Source of the DNA: Hippophae tibetana
Lineage: Eukaryota; Streptophyta; Magnoliopsida; Rosales; Elaeagnaceae
Assembly (NCBI GenBank): GCA_037013495.1
Contig: CM072811.1
Coordinates: forward strand, 13,087,190 to 13,151,189
Direction of reading: 5' to 3'
Length of the DNA: 64,000 bases
Shown here: positions 1 to 10,887 of the stretch, in pieces
Layout of the letters: the number at the start of each line of letters is the position of its first letter
Position numbering within the stretch: position 1 is the stretch's first letter
Made by a program: the position numbers and the translations under genes
The notes under the pieces: model-generated
Seen by the model: the letters and a program-made list of their open reading frames with translations, nothing else
Databases searched by the model: none
What the model was told of the DNA's origin: nothing

Positions 1-1040
1 AAAGTACCCAGCAATAGATTTTCTATCCTTGATGTTCCTACCCAGTCTGAATCTGTATATCTAACGACTTCCAATTGACAATTCTTTGAAAACATAAGTC
101 CTTTCCCAGAGGAGGATTTTAAATAACGAAGTATTTGCATGACAGAATCCATATGATCTTCACTTGGGCAGTGCATGAACTGACTCACGACACTCACAAC
201 ATAAACAATATCAGGTCGAGTATGAGTTAAATATATGAGTTTATCACTAACCGTTTATATCTCTGTTTTTTCTGCTGGTACTTGGTCCACATATTCTTCA
301 AGTTTATGATTTTGGACCATCGGAATATCGACAGGTTTACAATCTAGTAATCCTACCTCTGTCAGTAGGTCTAGAGTATATTTCTTTGGGAAAGACATAT
401 ACCTTGTTTTGATCTTGTTACCTCAATGCCTAAGAAGTATTTGAGCCCTCCCAAGTTCTTCATTTCAAACTCATTTGACCGTTGTTCTTGAAGCCTAGAG
501 ATTTCTTCTTTATCATCTCCTGTAATGATCATGTCGTCTACATAGACTATAAGAGCTGTTATTTTTCCTAATCGATGTTTTAGGAAAAGAATGGTCAAAG
601 TTTCTTTATTAAAACCCATATTTCCTCATTACTGAACTCAACCTGCCAAACCATACTCGAGGTGATTGTTTTAGTTCATACAATGCTCTTTAGCCACAAG
701 TGAAAAGGTTTCCTGATAATCTATACCATGTTTTTGTGTATACCCTTTTGCTACTAGCCTCGCCTTGTATCAATTAACTGACCCATCTGCTTTATACTTA
801 ATGGAGAAAATCCACTTGCATCCTACCATCTTCCTCCCTTGAGGTAGCTCGCTTAACACCCATATGTTATTCTTCTACAATGCCTCAAAATCTTCTTTTA
901 TAGCTTGAGCCCAGTTTGGATAAGATAGGGTTTCTTCAACGCTACTTGGAATTTGACATGAGGAGAGTGTTTGTGCAAACGCTTTTATAGGTTCTGATAA
1001 CCCTTGAGTAGATACATAATTGGCTATTGGATACTTGGAT
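1..1040 (-). pseudogene. Copia reverse transcriptase / RNase H remnant
   Basis: Minus-strand translation gives Copia RT blocks. The catalytic motif YVDD lies at about 534-545 inside the open stretch 619-371, followed by a block of the type LGGLKYFLGIEV. Near the left edge (about 40-57) the RNase H opening motif YTDSDW is readable. Several stops and frame changes separate these blocks, so no continuous protein remains. In the family this enzyme copies the element RNA into cDNA in cytoplasmic virus-like particles. Confidence 0.85.
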
Positions 1041-2560
1041 TTTCATTCTTCTCTGTCTGGAGAGTATCGATTCAGAGGTTTTCCTTGATTGTGTCTGAAA
1101 GGTAGAACATAACCAATAGGTGTATCTATAGCATTAGTTTGCAAAGGTGTGATAGGATAGCTTACCTCAGGAGTATTCTTAACAGGAGGATCATTGGGTA
1201 CTAGGTAGTGGCTCATCCATATTGTTGGCATTATCTGAGTATGTCGGATTGTTACTAATGTCTAACACTTTAACATCAAGCCAATTTCGTTCTTCACCAT
1301 AACTCTCCCCCTGAAGAGGGTAATTGGATACTGATGATGGGAAAAACCATTCAGATTCTAGGAATGTGACATCCATGGTAATGTAGGTTCTTTTAATAAT
1401 AGGATCGTAGCATCAATATCCCTTTTTTTTGTATGCCATACCCCAAGAATACACATCGGACAACACATGGATCCAACTTAGTTCGTTGATTTTTATAGAG
1501 GTGGAAAAAAAACAACACATCCAAAAATTTGGGGTAGAAGCATCAAAATAGTAGGCAAGGGAACATGATCAGATAGCACCTTTAATGGAGTTTGAAATTG
1601 TAAGATTTTTGTGGGCATACGGTTCAGTAGATACACATCTGTAGTAACAACATCACTCCAGTATCTACTAGGTATATGCGCACTGATTAGTAAGGCCTGG
1701 GCAGTTTCTAAAATATGCCTATTCTTACTTTCGGCAGTCCCATTCTGTTGTGGGGTTTTTGAACACGAAATTTCATGGAGAATACCATGGTTGTCCACGT
1801 ATGTCCTAAATTGTTGATTAACATACTCCCCTCTATTATCAGACCTAAGGATCTTAATTTTTTTCAGAAAATTGTGTCTGAATCATGGTGTGAAGCAAGT
1901 GAAACGTAGAAAATACTTCATCTTTATGTTTGAGAAGGTAAAGTCATGTCATTCGTGTACAATCATCAACAAAAATTATAAACCAACGATGACCCGATGA
2001 CGTAGTGAATGGGGAAGGTCCCCAAACATCAGAATGTACTAAAGCAAAATGAGTCACACTTTTATGCATGCTCATAGGATAAGACACCCTATGACTTTTT
2101 GCTAAGATACAAGTATCACATTTGAAATCTGAGTGTGTGACATTTGAAAATAAACTAGGGAGTAGGTGCTTTAAATACCCAAATGATGGATGCCAAAATC
2201 GACGATGACATAACCAAATTTGTCGCTCCTTGTTACTAACCGTGTGTTGCATGTGATTGGCTCTTCCTGAACTGAGGTCATCCACGTAATATAAGCCTCC
2301 TCTCTTAGTACCACGCCCAATGATCTCCTTGGTGAGAATATCTTGAAGGAGACAAAAGGTAGAATACATCAATACTACACAGTTAAGATATGAAATAACT
2401 TGACTTACAAAAATTAATCTGTTTGAAAGAGAGGGTACAAGTAATGTATTAGATAATGATAATGAAGGAGATAAAGTCACTATTCCAGCCCCTGTAACTG
2501 GATAAGTGACCCCATTGGCATTGGCAACACGGCTCCGTTTCGGTTGGGTTGTATTGGAGA
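1041..2560 (-). pseudogene. Copia integrase and linker remnant
   Basis: The HHCC zinc finger is visible at about 2230-2070 (HRRFWHPS, then CDTCILAKS). The first catalytic-core block HSDVWGP and FVDDCTR follow towards 1944. After a frame break the core continues at 1798-1493 with a PQQNGTAESKNRHI block that holds the expected glutamate, then WSDVVTTDVYLLNRMPT. The stretch 1376-1041 is a low-complexity linker towards RT. The integrase of this family inserts cDNA into chromosomes; stops and a shift near 1800-1944 make this copy inactive. Confidence 0.85.
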
Positions 2561-2723
2561 GATCTTTTGGGTCAAATGTCATATGATCTGTAACTCCAGA
2601 ATCGAGAATCCAATCCTCATTATCACTACGAGTAGAGATGTGAAATGCTTTACTTGAAATACCTAAATCCTGGGAAGATTCAGCCTGAGGAATAAGGGAT
2701 AGTGATGCATTATTGGTTGCCAC
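2561..2723 (-). pseudogene. Copia aspartic protease remnant
   Basis: The active-site block reads WILDSGVTDHM. The usual alanine after DSG is valine here, while the catalytic D-S-G itself is retained. It is in frame with the gag-pre-integrase region through 1944 (open stretch 2723-1944, 259 codons), the longest surviving frame of this element. In the family this protease cuts the Gag-Pol polyprotein. Confidence 0.8.
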
Positions 2724-3697
2724 AACGGCTCTCCCAGTGATTTCCCGTTTCTTCTGTGCTTGAAGATCATTCCACCACTCTGGATACCCATATAGTTTGA
2801 AGAAGTTTTCATGGGTGTGTTTAGAATTTCCACAATGGGCACATTTTATATCAACAGAAATGGATTTTTAGTGGATTTCTTGCTACCCAAAGAAAGAGTT
2901 CCTGGTTTTGGTGGCATCAGATTATGGAGTCCTTTGATCCCTTTGGAAGCCATAACTACTCCGGGAGTCGTATCGCCACTCGTGATCATCACGGTTTTCC
3001 TGACCTTTTCCCTACGAACGAATCCATAGGCCTATTCCACCGTAGGGAATGGTTTGATTTGAAGCACATCACTTCGAGTTTTATCTAGTCGGTCATCAAG
3101 TCCATCGAGGAAGGTATACACTCGATCTTTCTGTATGATAGAGTTGTATTTTTGTATGTCAGTCGCACAGTCCATTGGGTTAGGATGACAAAAATCAATT
3201 TCTCGCCATAACCCTTGAAGGTCATTGTAGTATTTTTCAATGGATCCACCTGCCTACTTCATACTAGTAACTCGACGACGGAGATCATACACTTGAGACA
3301 TGTATGTCCCATCAAAGTAGGTTGTAGTAGTAGAATCCCAAATCTATTTTGCAGTTGGGAATCAGATAAAATTTGCAATCAAGGAGGGGTCCATCGAATT
3401 GATCAACCATCCTTTGACAGTGAAGTTTCTCTCAAAGCATTTCTACTTGGAGAAGGTTTTTGATGACTCAACTTCAGAGCAGCTAGAACGGTACCCCATA
3501 TCCCAACCAAATAACCAACCAAATACCCACAGATTAACACAATCTGTTGAGTGTCCGTACACCAGATCAAACCAGTTCAGAGAGGAACATAAATCAGCGT
3601 AGCACACCAGATCAAACCAATGTCAATGAGAACAGAAATCAGCTTATTTCCAGCATAGCATGTAGCTATTTTTTTTCATTAGGACAATAATAACTTT
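2724..3697 (-). pseudogene. Copia gag remnant with CCHC-type knuckle missing its last Cys
   Basis: Minus-strand blocks such as DRVYTFLDGLDDRLD, LWREIDFCHPNPMDC and KPFPTVE match the UBN2-type Copia Gag. A zinc knuckle at about 2840-2790 begins CAHCGNSKH, but the fourth ligand position is Phe instead of Cys, just before a GYPEWW block. Stops and shifts break the frame. Gag forms the capsid and the knuckle binds RNA in intact relatives. Confidence 0.82.
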
Positions 3698-3709
3698 GCT
3701 TTGATACCA
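3698..3709 (-). other. Primer-binding site (initiator-Met tRNA type)
   Basis: On the minus strand the 12 bases TGGTATCAAAGC directly abut the LTR end. They differ by one base from the usual TGGTATCAGAGC complement of initiator Met tRNA. This fixes the LTR boundary and orientation. Confidence 0.85.
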
Positions 3710-3962
3710 TGACAAATATTGTGTTTCTCTGTTAATTATCATATATATTTCATATCCTTTATGTTCTATTTCTGTACAAGATTATTGATCTATGTATACT
3801 AAGGAAAAAGAAAACAAAACCTAACCCTAGCAGTAACTGTACACATGGAAGCTACTGCACACCCATACTTTACGGCTCCACTAACATTATTGTCTACCAT
3901 TCCTTGCTCCACTAAACATTGGTGTCTGCTACAGCTGCAGCATGCACCACAACACACCAACA
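3710..3962 (-). repeat. 5' LTR of the Copia element (253 bp)
   Basis: On the minus strand the segment starts TGTTGG and ends TTGTCA, giving the canonical TG...CA ends, and the PBS follows at once. A 253-bp LTR is within the short range of several plant Copia lineages. Its partner is outside the window. Confidence 0.85.
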
Positions 3963-4373
3963 AGGACTTCTTTAAGAATGATTTTTATTTTTAAACCTCG
4001 CTACTTTTCAACACATGTATATAAATATTAACTTTTTACATGCATTCATAAGTATAGAGGTCATAGGAGCTCCAGTAATTTCGGTAACAGATGTATACTT
4101 AAATTAAACACCGACAGATCATCCTGTGCCTAAAAAAAAAAACTTATATATTAATTTTGAACATTTGTTTAAATAAATTTCATTTTTATACAAATGTTAA
4201 GTTGGGTGTAAATTGAGTGTCAGAATAGGAAATAGTGTAAAGGGATCAAAAACAAAGAAAATGCTATTTCATTAAGATCATAAAACATATTATACTTGAT
4301 CATTCAGTTGGCATTTGTAATAATGTTCAAATAGGTTCATTGATTTTTTTTTTTAATTTCTTTTTGTTTGAAG
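3963..4373. other. AT-rich intron or flank between Copia LTR and first visible host exon
   Basis: No coding block recognised. The segment ends in a T-rich tract and an AG acceptor at 4372-4373, as expected for the 3' end of an intron of the downstream gene. Confidence 0.5.
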
Positions 4374-7299
4374 ATTGGGATGGGGTAAGGAATCTTGTGT
4401 CTGTGCTGCCTTCATCGGTGAAGAAAGTTGTTCTTGTTTCATCAGTAGGCGTAACCAAGTTCAATGAACTTCCATGGAGGTAAGAATAATGATGAGTAAC
4501 AATTTACAAAGACAGCAAACATTTCCTTTGCTAGATCTTAATATGAGCTTTGACAGTAAAGTTAATGTTAGTACTGAAAGCATTTTAAGATCTTTCATAT
4601 CTAATGCGGTGAAAATGTGACTCTTCATAAATTTGCAAACTAATGTATTAACTTTACTGGAAACAAATTAACAGAAAGCGAAACTCTAAACTAAAATCTA
4701 TCCACATAATTGGTGGATCATCCTCCTTGCAAAAATCTTGACTCTTTAAAGCAATCAAACCCCTACAGATGTCAAATACTATTAGAAAGGAAACATTTGT
4801 AACTGGACCAACCCTAGCTTGACAAAATATATTACCATAAATACAGTAGCTCCTTGATTTGAGCATCCATGCTAGACAAGTCCATAGGATCGAGACACTT
4901 TCTAGGCATCAAGCATGCTTAACTACGATGTTTTGAAGAAATGTTTGTCCTTGTCCTTCTAAAAATTAATTGGTGATTATAAAGTGAACATTAAACTATT
5001 TAAGGCCATACCTCTACATTGCTTGTTGTCCTATGATAGCCCAACATAGTCTGTTGGAAACTTGCAGTCAAGTTAAATTCAGACCTGTATTTCTATTTGA
5101 AACCAAAGTTTGAGGTTGTTCCTGCTGATGCTTACTGTACATTCTCCTATTGCTTATACTAATTTTGTTTTTGTTAATGATGAGATATAAAAAGGGGCCG
5201 GGGAATTCCTTAAATTATCCTTTTCTTATACTAATTTTTTTTTACTAGATTATCTTCTTTTTTTCCTTTCAATTCTGTAGTATAACAGGCCGATCAATTT
5301 ATTCCTGCCTGTTTTTTTTTCATCAGCATTATGAATCTTTTTGGTGTTCTCAAGTATAAGAAGATGGGGGAAGATTTTCTTCATTATTCTGGTATACCGT
5401 TTACAATAATCAGGTTTGTATAAAATATTTCATGTGAGTTTCATTTGGATGTTAATAATCTAACCTTAGGTTTACATATGCTTACTTCAAGTTTCATTTA
5501 TACCAGACCTGGGAGGTTGACAGATGGACCATACACTTCATATGATCTAAACACTTTGCTGAAAGCTACAGCTGGGCAACGCCGTGCGGTTCTTATTGGT
5601 CAAGGCATGTGGTTTATTATGGAAGAAATTTTTGTATTTTCCTATTGTTTTGAATAAACTATTTATTGACGTGGCTCAATTATGAGTATCTGATTTGGGT
5701 CTGGAAAGAGACAAGAAAGGAAAGTATCTAAGAATACCTCTCTGAATGGGACAATAAGAATAAAAGAGATCATTCTGCTCACTCAGCACGTGGAGGGGGT
5801 GCAGCTAGGTCATGTACCTAGTTGTGGTGCACATTCAGTCCTGTCTTATGTTCGTGGCTGATCAGTAGGGCTCTCAACACTAGGCCTGACCTCTAGCTAG
5901 GTTCTCTAGCTACTGTCCAAACATATCTATTGATGATTAAGAAACTTCTTAGAATATCCTTTGTTGAAGAACCCTATATAAAGATGATACAAAATTAGAA
6001 ATGAATCATAATATTCTAAAAGAACACCATTAACATTTTACCTTTAGAGACAATTAAATCTGAGAGGCAATTGCAGTTGCAGCTTTAGACTTGAGTTTCC
6101 GATTTTGACATATATTTCCAAGAAAAACATGTGTCAGTTGTTGAATTCTTTGTTAAATATGTTCATTTTAATTATATTTTATTATCAGGAGATAAACTTG
6201 TCGGTGAGGCTAGCAGGCTTGTAGTTGCTGAAGCTTGCATACAAGCACTGGACATTGAATTCACTGAAGGAAAAGTATATGAAATAGCCTCAGTTAAGGT
6301 AATCTTTTGGAGATTATTGCACTAACTAGGAACTAACAGAAACATGTAATGTTTGATCATTCATGAACTTGGCATTTTATATAGAGGGCATGTTAAGGAA
6401 TGTTGTGATTGTGAATGAAATGCTCGTGTCTCTGTTGCTCAAGTTGCATCTGATCCTGCCAATAATAGGTGTTTTCCCGGCAGTGTTGGATGCAACTTTG
6501 TTAATATAAGAATTATGGATTTTTTTTTCAATATTTTCTTCTCATAACAACAAGGCATAATAACTTGGCTTACATGAGAATTGCCGATCTTCCCCCACTT
6601 GCAATAAACATAGTACTTCCAGTCACCTGAGATGACTATTGAGTTAGATATTGCAGCAAAATTAACTAGAGCCAGTTTTGCCCGTATCATTTTTCATTTT
6701 TCCTCTGAACTCCTTCAAAATATCTTTCTAATCATATTTTATTTGGTCTTGGCCTCTAGAACTAAATACATTATCAAGTAATTGAGACTTTGAGTTGTTT
6801 AATATATGGTGAAGGTTATATTGTTGAAAAGCATGTTGGGTATTTGAAGTATCTCCATGCAAAATGGTTGGTTATGGTTGAGAACCTTTATGCCATTGTT
6901 AATTAGGGATCTTTGAAGATTGGAGTAATGCTAAGGGCACACAAATTTACACACGTATTTACATTTACACCGATTATGATGTGTCTCATGTCAAAATAAC
7001 ATTAAAATTGAAGTTATTTATTTTTCAAAATGTTTTTGCTATGTATCATAACATAATTAGTTTGAATGCAAATTTATGTGCATTTAGAATTTCTCTTGAA
7101 GATTGAAGTTTCTTTGACCTTTTGGATGAACTAGGTTTTCCAAAAGCAACGTGGATATGTTCTGGCTAGCTAAAATAATCCTGTCTGTCCTGTTTAAGAC
7201 AAAATCTTGACTAAAATTTTGGATGTTCAGGGGGAAGGTCCAGGAAGTGATCAGCAAAAGTGGCGGGAACTTTTCAAAGCAGCACAAACCATGGTATAA
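4374..7299 (+). CDS. NAD(P)-binding Rossmann-fold (atypical SDR/NmrA-like) protein, C-terminal five exons
   Basis: Five exons can be joined in one frame: 4374-4479, 5327-5413, 5507-5604, 6189-6298 and 7231-7299 (TAA at 7297-7299), giving about 155 residues of a C-terminal part. Readable blocks are VKKVVLVSSVGVTK (beta strand plus SDR serine), VLKYKKMGEDFL (Y-x3-K-like), PFTIIRPGRLTDGP, LVVAEACIQALD and QKWRELFKAA. This pattern is that of plant plastid-type atypical SDR proteins related to the Arabidopsis At4g31530/At5g02240 group; the exact orthologue is from memory. Introns follow GT-AG except intron 3, which uses a GC donor at 5605. The N-terminal dinucleotide-binding part is not present; it must lie left of the Copia element or be lost. 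No stop or shift was seen in these exons, so this part looks intact. Substrate unknown. Confidence 0.85.
5605..5606 (+). other. Non-canonical GC splice donor
   Basis: Exon 3 ends CAAG and the next bases are GCATGT. Joining here to the acceptor before 6189 gives Q-G-D-K-L-V-G-E, the conserved continuation of the family. The nearest GT donor would change phase and give an early stop. GC-AG introns are a known minor class of U2 introns. Confidence 0.75.
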
Positions 7300-8529
7300 C
7301 TGATTAACATGTTTCATCTGGTTCCTCTATATATAAGGATCTTGTTTTAGAAGAGAAAAGTACATGTAGTTAATTACTCAGTACTCACCATGAATTACTG
7401 TAAATAATTATCACCTTATATGGTCAATATTTTTGTGCTTATTCTTTTAATTTTAGATCAAACAATACTTTCACACATATTGAAGGATAGGGGTGAATTG
7501 TACTGTGGCCAGCCCTGTGGGCTATCCCCTTTGATTTCGAGGATGGAAATAATTACACTTATGGAAACAAAAGTATGTACTTGTCAACAAAATATACGAG
7601 GCTTATCTCATGCTAATGAAGAAAGAAAACAAAATTATGAATTCTTCCCTTGTATCCCAAGGGCGATCTTTAAAAGATTTTCCAATTATACTGCGCTTCT
7701 CGTTTACGTTCCCTTCTTCACAGCGGCACTCGGGAAAATAATCCAAGGTGGTTTTTTTTTTTTACTTCCTAGCTTATAGATACCATTGAAGACGAAGTTT
7801 TGCAGCAAGTCCTATAGAATTAGAAGACAATTAAAAAAACTGGAATGCAAGTTGCTGAGATAATTCATGGTTTGTAACTTAGCTTGATTTTCTCGGATCA
7901 ACCTTTTTAGAACTCCATGAACAGGATCCTGCTTCCAAATGTTTCCACAATCAGATAAGTCACAATGGCAAAACATGGCAGCAAGTGACAAAAATTTATG
8001 GTTTCTAAAAAATGCAAGGTTTCTAACTATAGAGTGCCGAAAACTTCTTTGATTCCTATGTTGGAAATGGGTAAATGTACCCATGGTGATATATCACTTT
8101 TGAGCATTAATTTGACTAGGACTCATTTAATATAAGTGAGTTGTTTCAAATGATTTTGGTTCCTCTATCAGGGTTTCAAATAATATTTATATACTTAAAA
8201 TAATATTTGAGTGAATGAAAAATTGAATCTTAAAAGTTTCTTTTTCAGATGGAAAATTTGTGATTAATTGCTGCGTTGCTACATGTTTTTAATTTTTTCT
8301 ACTCTTAATTACATCGAGAGAGAAAAAAAAAAAAACGTTTGGCTCAATTGCTTTTGTAATTAGGGAGATGAAAAAGCTTTTCATTACAATGGGAAAACGT
8401 TTTGCACCATGATTCCCCATGAATGAGCTATTGGCTTCTGATTATATAATCCAAAAAGATACAGAACCATAGGAACGTGAAAGAAAGAAAGAAAAATTCC
8501 TTCTCTCAATTCATTTCTAATTCAAAATT
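7300..8529. other. Intergenic / 3' flank of the host gene
   Basis: AT-rich sequence beyond the stop codon. A 119-codon open stretch at 7420-7779 on the plus strand has no recognisable domain or conserved block. No polyadenylation site could be chosen with confidence. Nothing else was identified. Confidence 0.4.
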
Positions 8530-9398
8530 CTAGAGCTAGGGTTTATATGATAAAAATCTGACACAATTTGAGTTTGCCTTAACAAATACATTGGTATATA
8601 GCTTGCTCATAGACCGTAGTAATATTGGAAGATATTTTTTTAACAGTTTCAAACACTCATGATAAGTGAAAAAGATTATCTTAAATATACTATAACATAT
8701 AGGCCTTTGGTGAATAACAGAGAAAACAATAAACCTTTGAGAGAGAGAGAACCAGAAATGTCTACTATTAATTTTGTTTATTACTATTACATTGTAGATA
8801 TTACTTATATATAAGAGAGTAAAGTAATGCCATAATATGAACTCACAATAAATACTATACTCTAACACATACAAGATATATACTCTAATATATAGCAAGC
8901 TTATGGGAGGAAGAACCATGAGCTTGGGTCAAAGTGCAAGAAATTGACCAACAGATAGGGGCTTCATCAAAGGATATTCCTAAGCCATGAATGAAATGAA
9001 AATCTATCTCGATATTCCTCGTTCGTGCATGAAAAATAGGATTGTAAGCCAAGTAAGTTGCACTAAGGTTGTGACAAAAAATGGTAGGCTTAGAGGAAGA
9101 AGGAATACCCAATTTAGCAAGCAAAGAACTCAACCATAATAACTCAGTTGCAGCAACGAAAACTACACGATATTTAGATTCAGTAATCGAATGAGGGATC
9201 ACTTTTTGTTTATTGGAATGCTACGAAACCAAACAATCACTAGGAAAAAAGCTCTTGTACTTTTTCTATCATTACCATATGAGGCTTAATCAACATCACT
9301 CAAAGTAACAAGATCCAAAGAGTGGGAAGGAGACAAATGAAATCCAAGATAAGAACTACCTTTTAGGTGTCTGATTACTCTTTTTTAAGCTTGCCAAT
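8530..9398 (-). pseudogene. Copia RNase H and 3' LTR fragment
   Basis: On the minus strand the blocks IRHLKGSSYLGFHLSPS (about 9370-9320), TESKYRVVFVAATELLWLSSLLAKLG and FHARTRNIEIDFHFIHG are the end of Copia RT/RNase H. In-frame stops occur near 9280 and 9215. The part 8890-8530 has LTR character (a TATA-like stretch, repeated TTAGAGTATA motifs) but its ends are unclear. The Athila/Tat LTR at 9399 interrupts the fragment. Confidence 0.72.
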
Positions 9399-9887
9399 TG
9401 ATGAGCGAAAACCGACATCGTCGATTCTTGCCAATACTTTGGTTTTAATATTTATAAAACTCTCGCAAGTGCACGAATCATTTCGAAGAAAATGATAAGT
9501 ATACTCCCAAGGTCGATCTAAGGAAGGAATGTATGTGGTTTTTAATTTATTATTCAAACTTTTAAAAACGAAATTAAATCCTAAACATCCTGTCACGATA
9601 GTTTGGTTTTTGTGTTCCTAATCTAATAACATAAAATAAACATATATACAGATTAATTAAATATAATCTAATAACATAAAAAAATAAAGATAGATACAAA
9701 TTCAATAAATATTTATCTAAAAATAAATACAAATACAGATTCAATAAATATTTATGCAAATTTTATCATTTATATTAGTGGAGTATTTATGGATATAATA
9801 ACTAAATTAATTATACTTGCTCATATTATCTAGGTTATTAAAGATATAAATTGATATTTTATTGATTCTCTCTTTTTTATATAAATA

Positions 9888-10033
9888 CCACCTTTGGTGG
9901 GGTTAGATATTCTTTATTAACTAAACAAATCAATTAACACCTATGGGTGGGGTTGATAACTAATTTGGTTAATTAAATTAATTCCTTTTTCTAAGAGATT
10001 GAAAATGAACCATTTAAATGCCACCTTTGGTGG
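9888..10033 (-). repeat. Triplicated CCACC/GGTGG stem-loops in LTR U5
   Basis: Three short inverted repeats lie at 9888-9900 and 10021-10033 (both CCACCTTTGGTGG) and 9938-9949 (CACCTATGGGTG). Each is followed by a G-rich GGTT. Equivalent, partly decayed copies occur at about 28780-28795, 28863-28880 and 28913-28928 in the inverted LTR, and in 54820-54970. Confidence 0.6.
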
Positions 10034-10580
10034 GGTTAGACAATTTAAACATTATTCAAGGTGTCCAAATTAAACATAAGAATTTAATTATCCGAGTACT
10101 AACTTTCAAGTTTTAAAACCACTATTGAAAACATGTTGTCAATACATTTTCACATAATAATTCTTATAAAAACTTTTGAAATAGAGTTTCACTTTAACTA
10201 CCGGGCGATTGTACCAACAAATAAAAGAGCACTACTCTAAATTAGACCGGATAACTAAACCTTAAAATCTAATTTTCAGGTTTAAGTTTGTAATGAAAAA
10301 TAATATATTTCTCTCTAACATTCTTAATATAAAATCTTGAATAAAAATAAAATCAATTCATTTTAGAAATTTTTACCTATTTAATATTTCGCAAGCATAA
10401 CAACGTTATTATTATATCATGTTTACTAAACAGCCAGCATAGTTAAATTTAACCACAGACAAATTAAATATAACATGTAAGAATAAAGCATAAAAATAAC
10501 TGTAAATAAATTAAAATCCTTACAGAACTTCGACGCTATTCCCGTAGCTAGAAAACCTCCAAGCGGAATTTGCACTTCCA

Positions 10581-10586
10581 TTTATT
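10581..10586 (-). terminator. Poly(A) signal of the LTR
   Basis: AATAAA on the minus strand, about 36 bases downstream of the stem-loop at 10622-10646. The same order recurs in the inverted copy (stem-loop 28171-28195, AATAAA 28231-28236). Confidence 0.6.
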
Positions 10587-10621
10587 GAATCAAAAAGCTA
10601 AATTATTACAAAAACATTACA

Positions 10622-10646
10622 AGTTCCTCTCAAAAAGAGAAGAACT
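10622..10646 (-). other. LTR stem-loop upstream of the poly(A) signal
   Basis: A 10-bp stem with a TTTTT loop. The inverted copy at 28171-28195 has a perfect stem AGTTCTTCCC/GGGAAGAACT. Here one C-G pair is replaced by T-A on both sides and one pair is a G-T wobble, so pairing is kept although the sequence changed. Confidence 0.6.
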
Positions 10647-10790
10647 CTACAACTAAGAGAATTGAACTAAAAACTAAGAGAAAAACTAAGAAAAGCTTAG
10701 AAACTAAGAAAGAAACTAAGAAAATCTAAAAAACTAAGAAATGAGAGAAAGAAAGAAGAGAGAAGTGTGTTTTGAAGTGAAGGGAAGAGG

Positions 10791-10800
10791 GGTATTTATA
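10791..10800 (-). promoter_or_regulatory. LTR TATA box
   Basis: TATAAATACC on the minus strand, downstream (in element sense) of the paired TGACGTCA motif and upstream of the leader. Related LTRs have TATAAATACCCC at about 52399 and ATAAATACCC at about 45400. The inverted copy 27457-29327 has lost it through a deletion. Confidence 0.65.
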
Positions 10801-10868
10801 GGTGAGGATGGAGAGAAAAAATGAGTAAAAAATGTAAAAACGCGTAATGGAAATGCTGAGGTCATTAA

Positions 10869-10887
10869 TGACGTCAGCATGACGTCA
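10869..10887 (-). promoter_or_regulatory. Paired TGACGTCA (as-1-like) element
   Basis: Two perfect TGACGTCA palindromes separated by three bases, about 70 bp upstream of the TATA box. Paired TGACG motifs are the known binding sites of plant TGA-class bZIP factors. The same pair is kept in the inverted LTR at 27985-28003. Confidence 0.6.

Larger units (their letters stand above)
1..3962 (-). mobile_element. Ty1/Copia LTR retrotransposon, 3' end beyond the left edge
   Basis: Read on the minus strand, the order is 5' LTR (3962-3710), PBS, gag, protease, integrase, reverse transcriptase, then the start of RNase H at the window edge. Protease-integrase-RT-RH order is the Copia order. Stops and frame changes break all domains, so the copy is not autonomous. 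It lies just upstream of, and antisense to, the remaining exons of a host gene starting at 4374. The 3' LTR must lie left of base 1, so the target-site duplication cannot be checked; the right-hand candidate is AGGAC at 3963-3967. Confidence 0.92.

Noticed and set aside
7420-7779. 119-codon open frame downstream of the host gene
   Set aside because: No family resemblance and no splice or codon evidence; could be chance.
9375-9596. Open frame repeated in the inverted LTR at 29130-29441
   Set aside because: Both are the U5 end of the same LTR family. Similar protein sequence follows from DNA identity and does not indicate selection on a protein.
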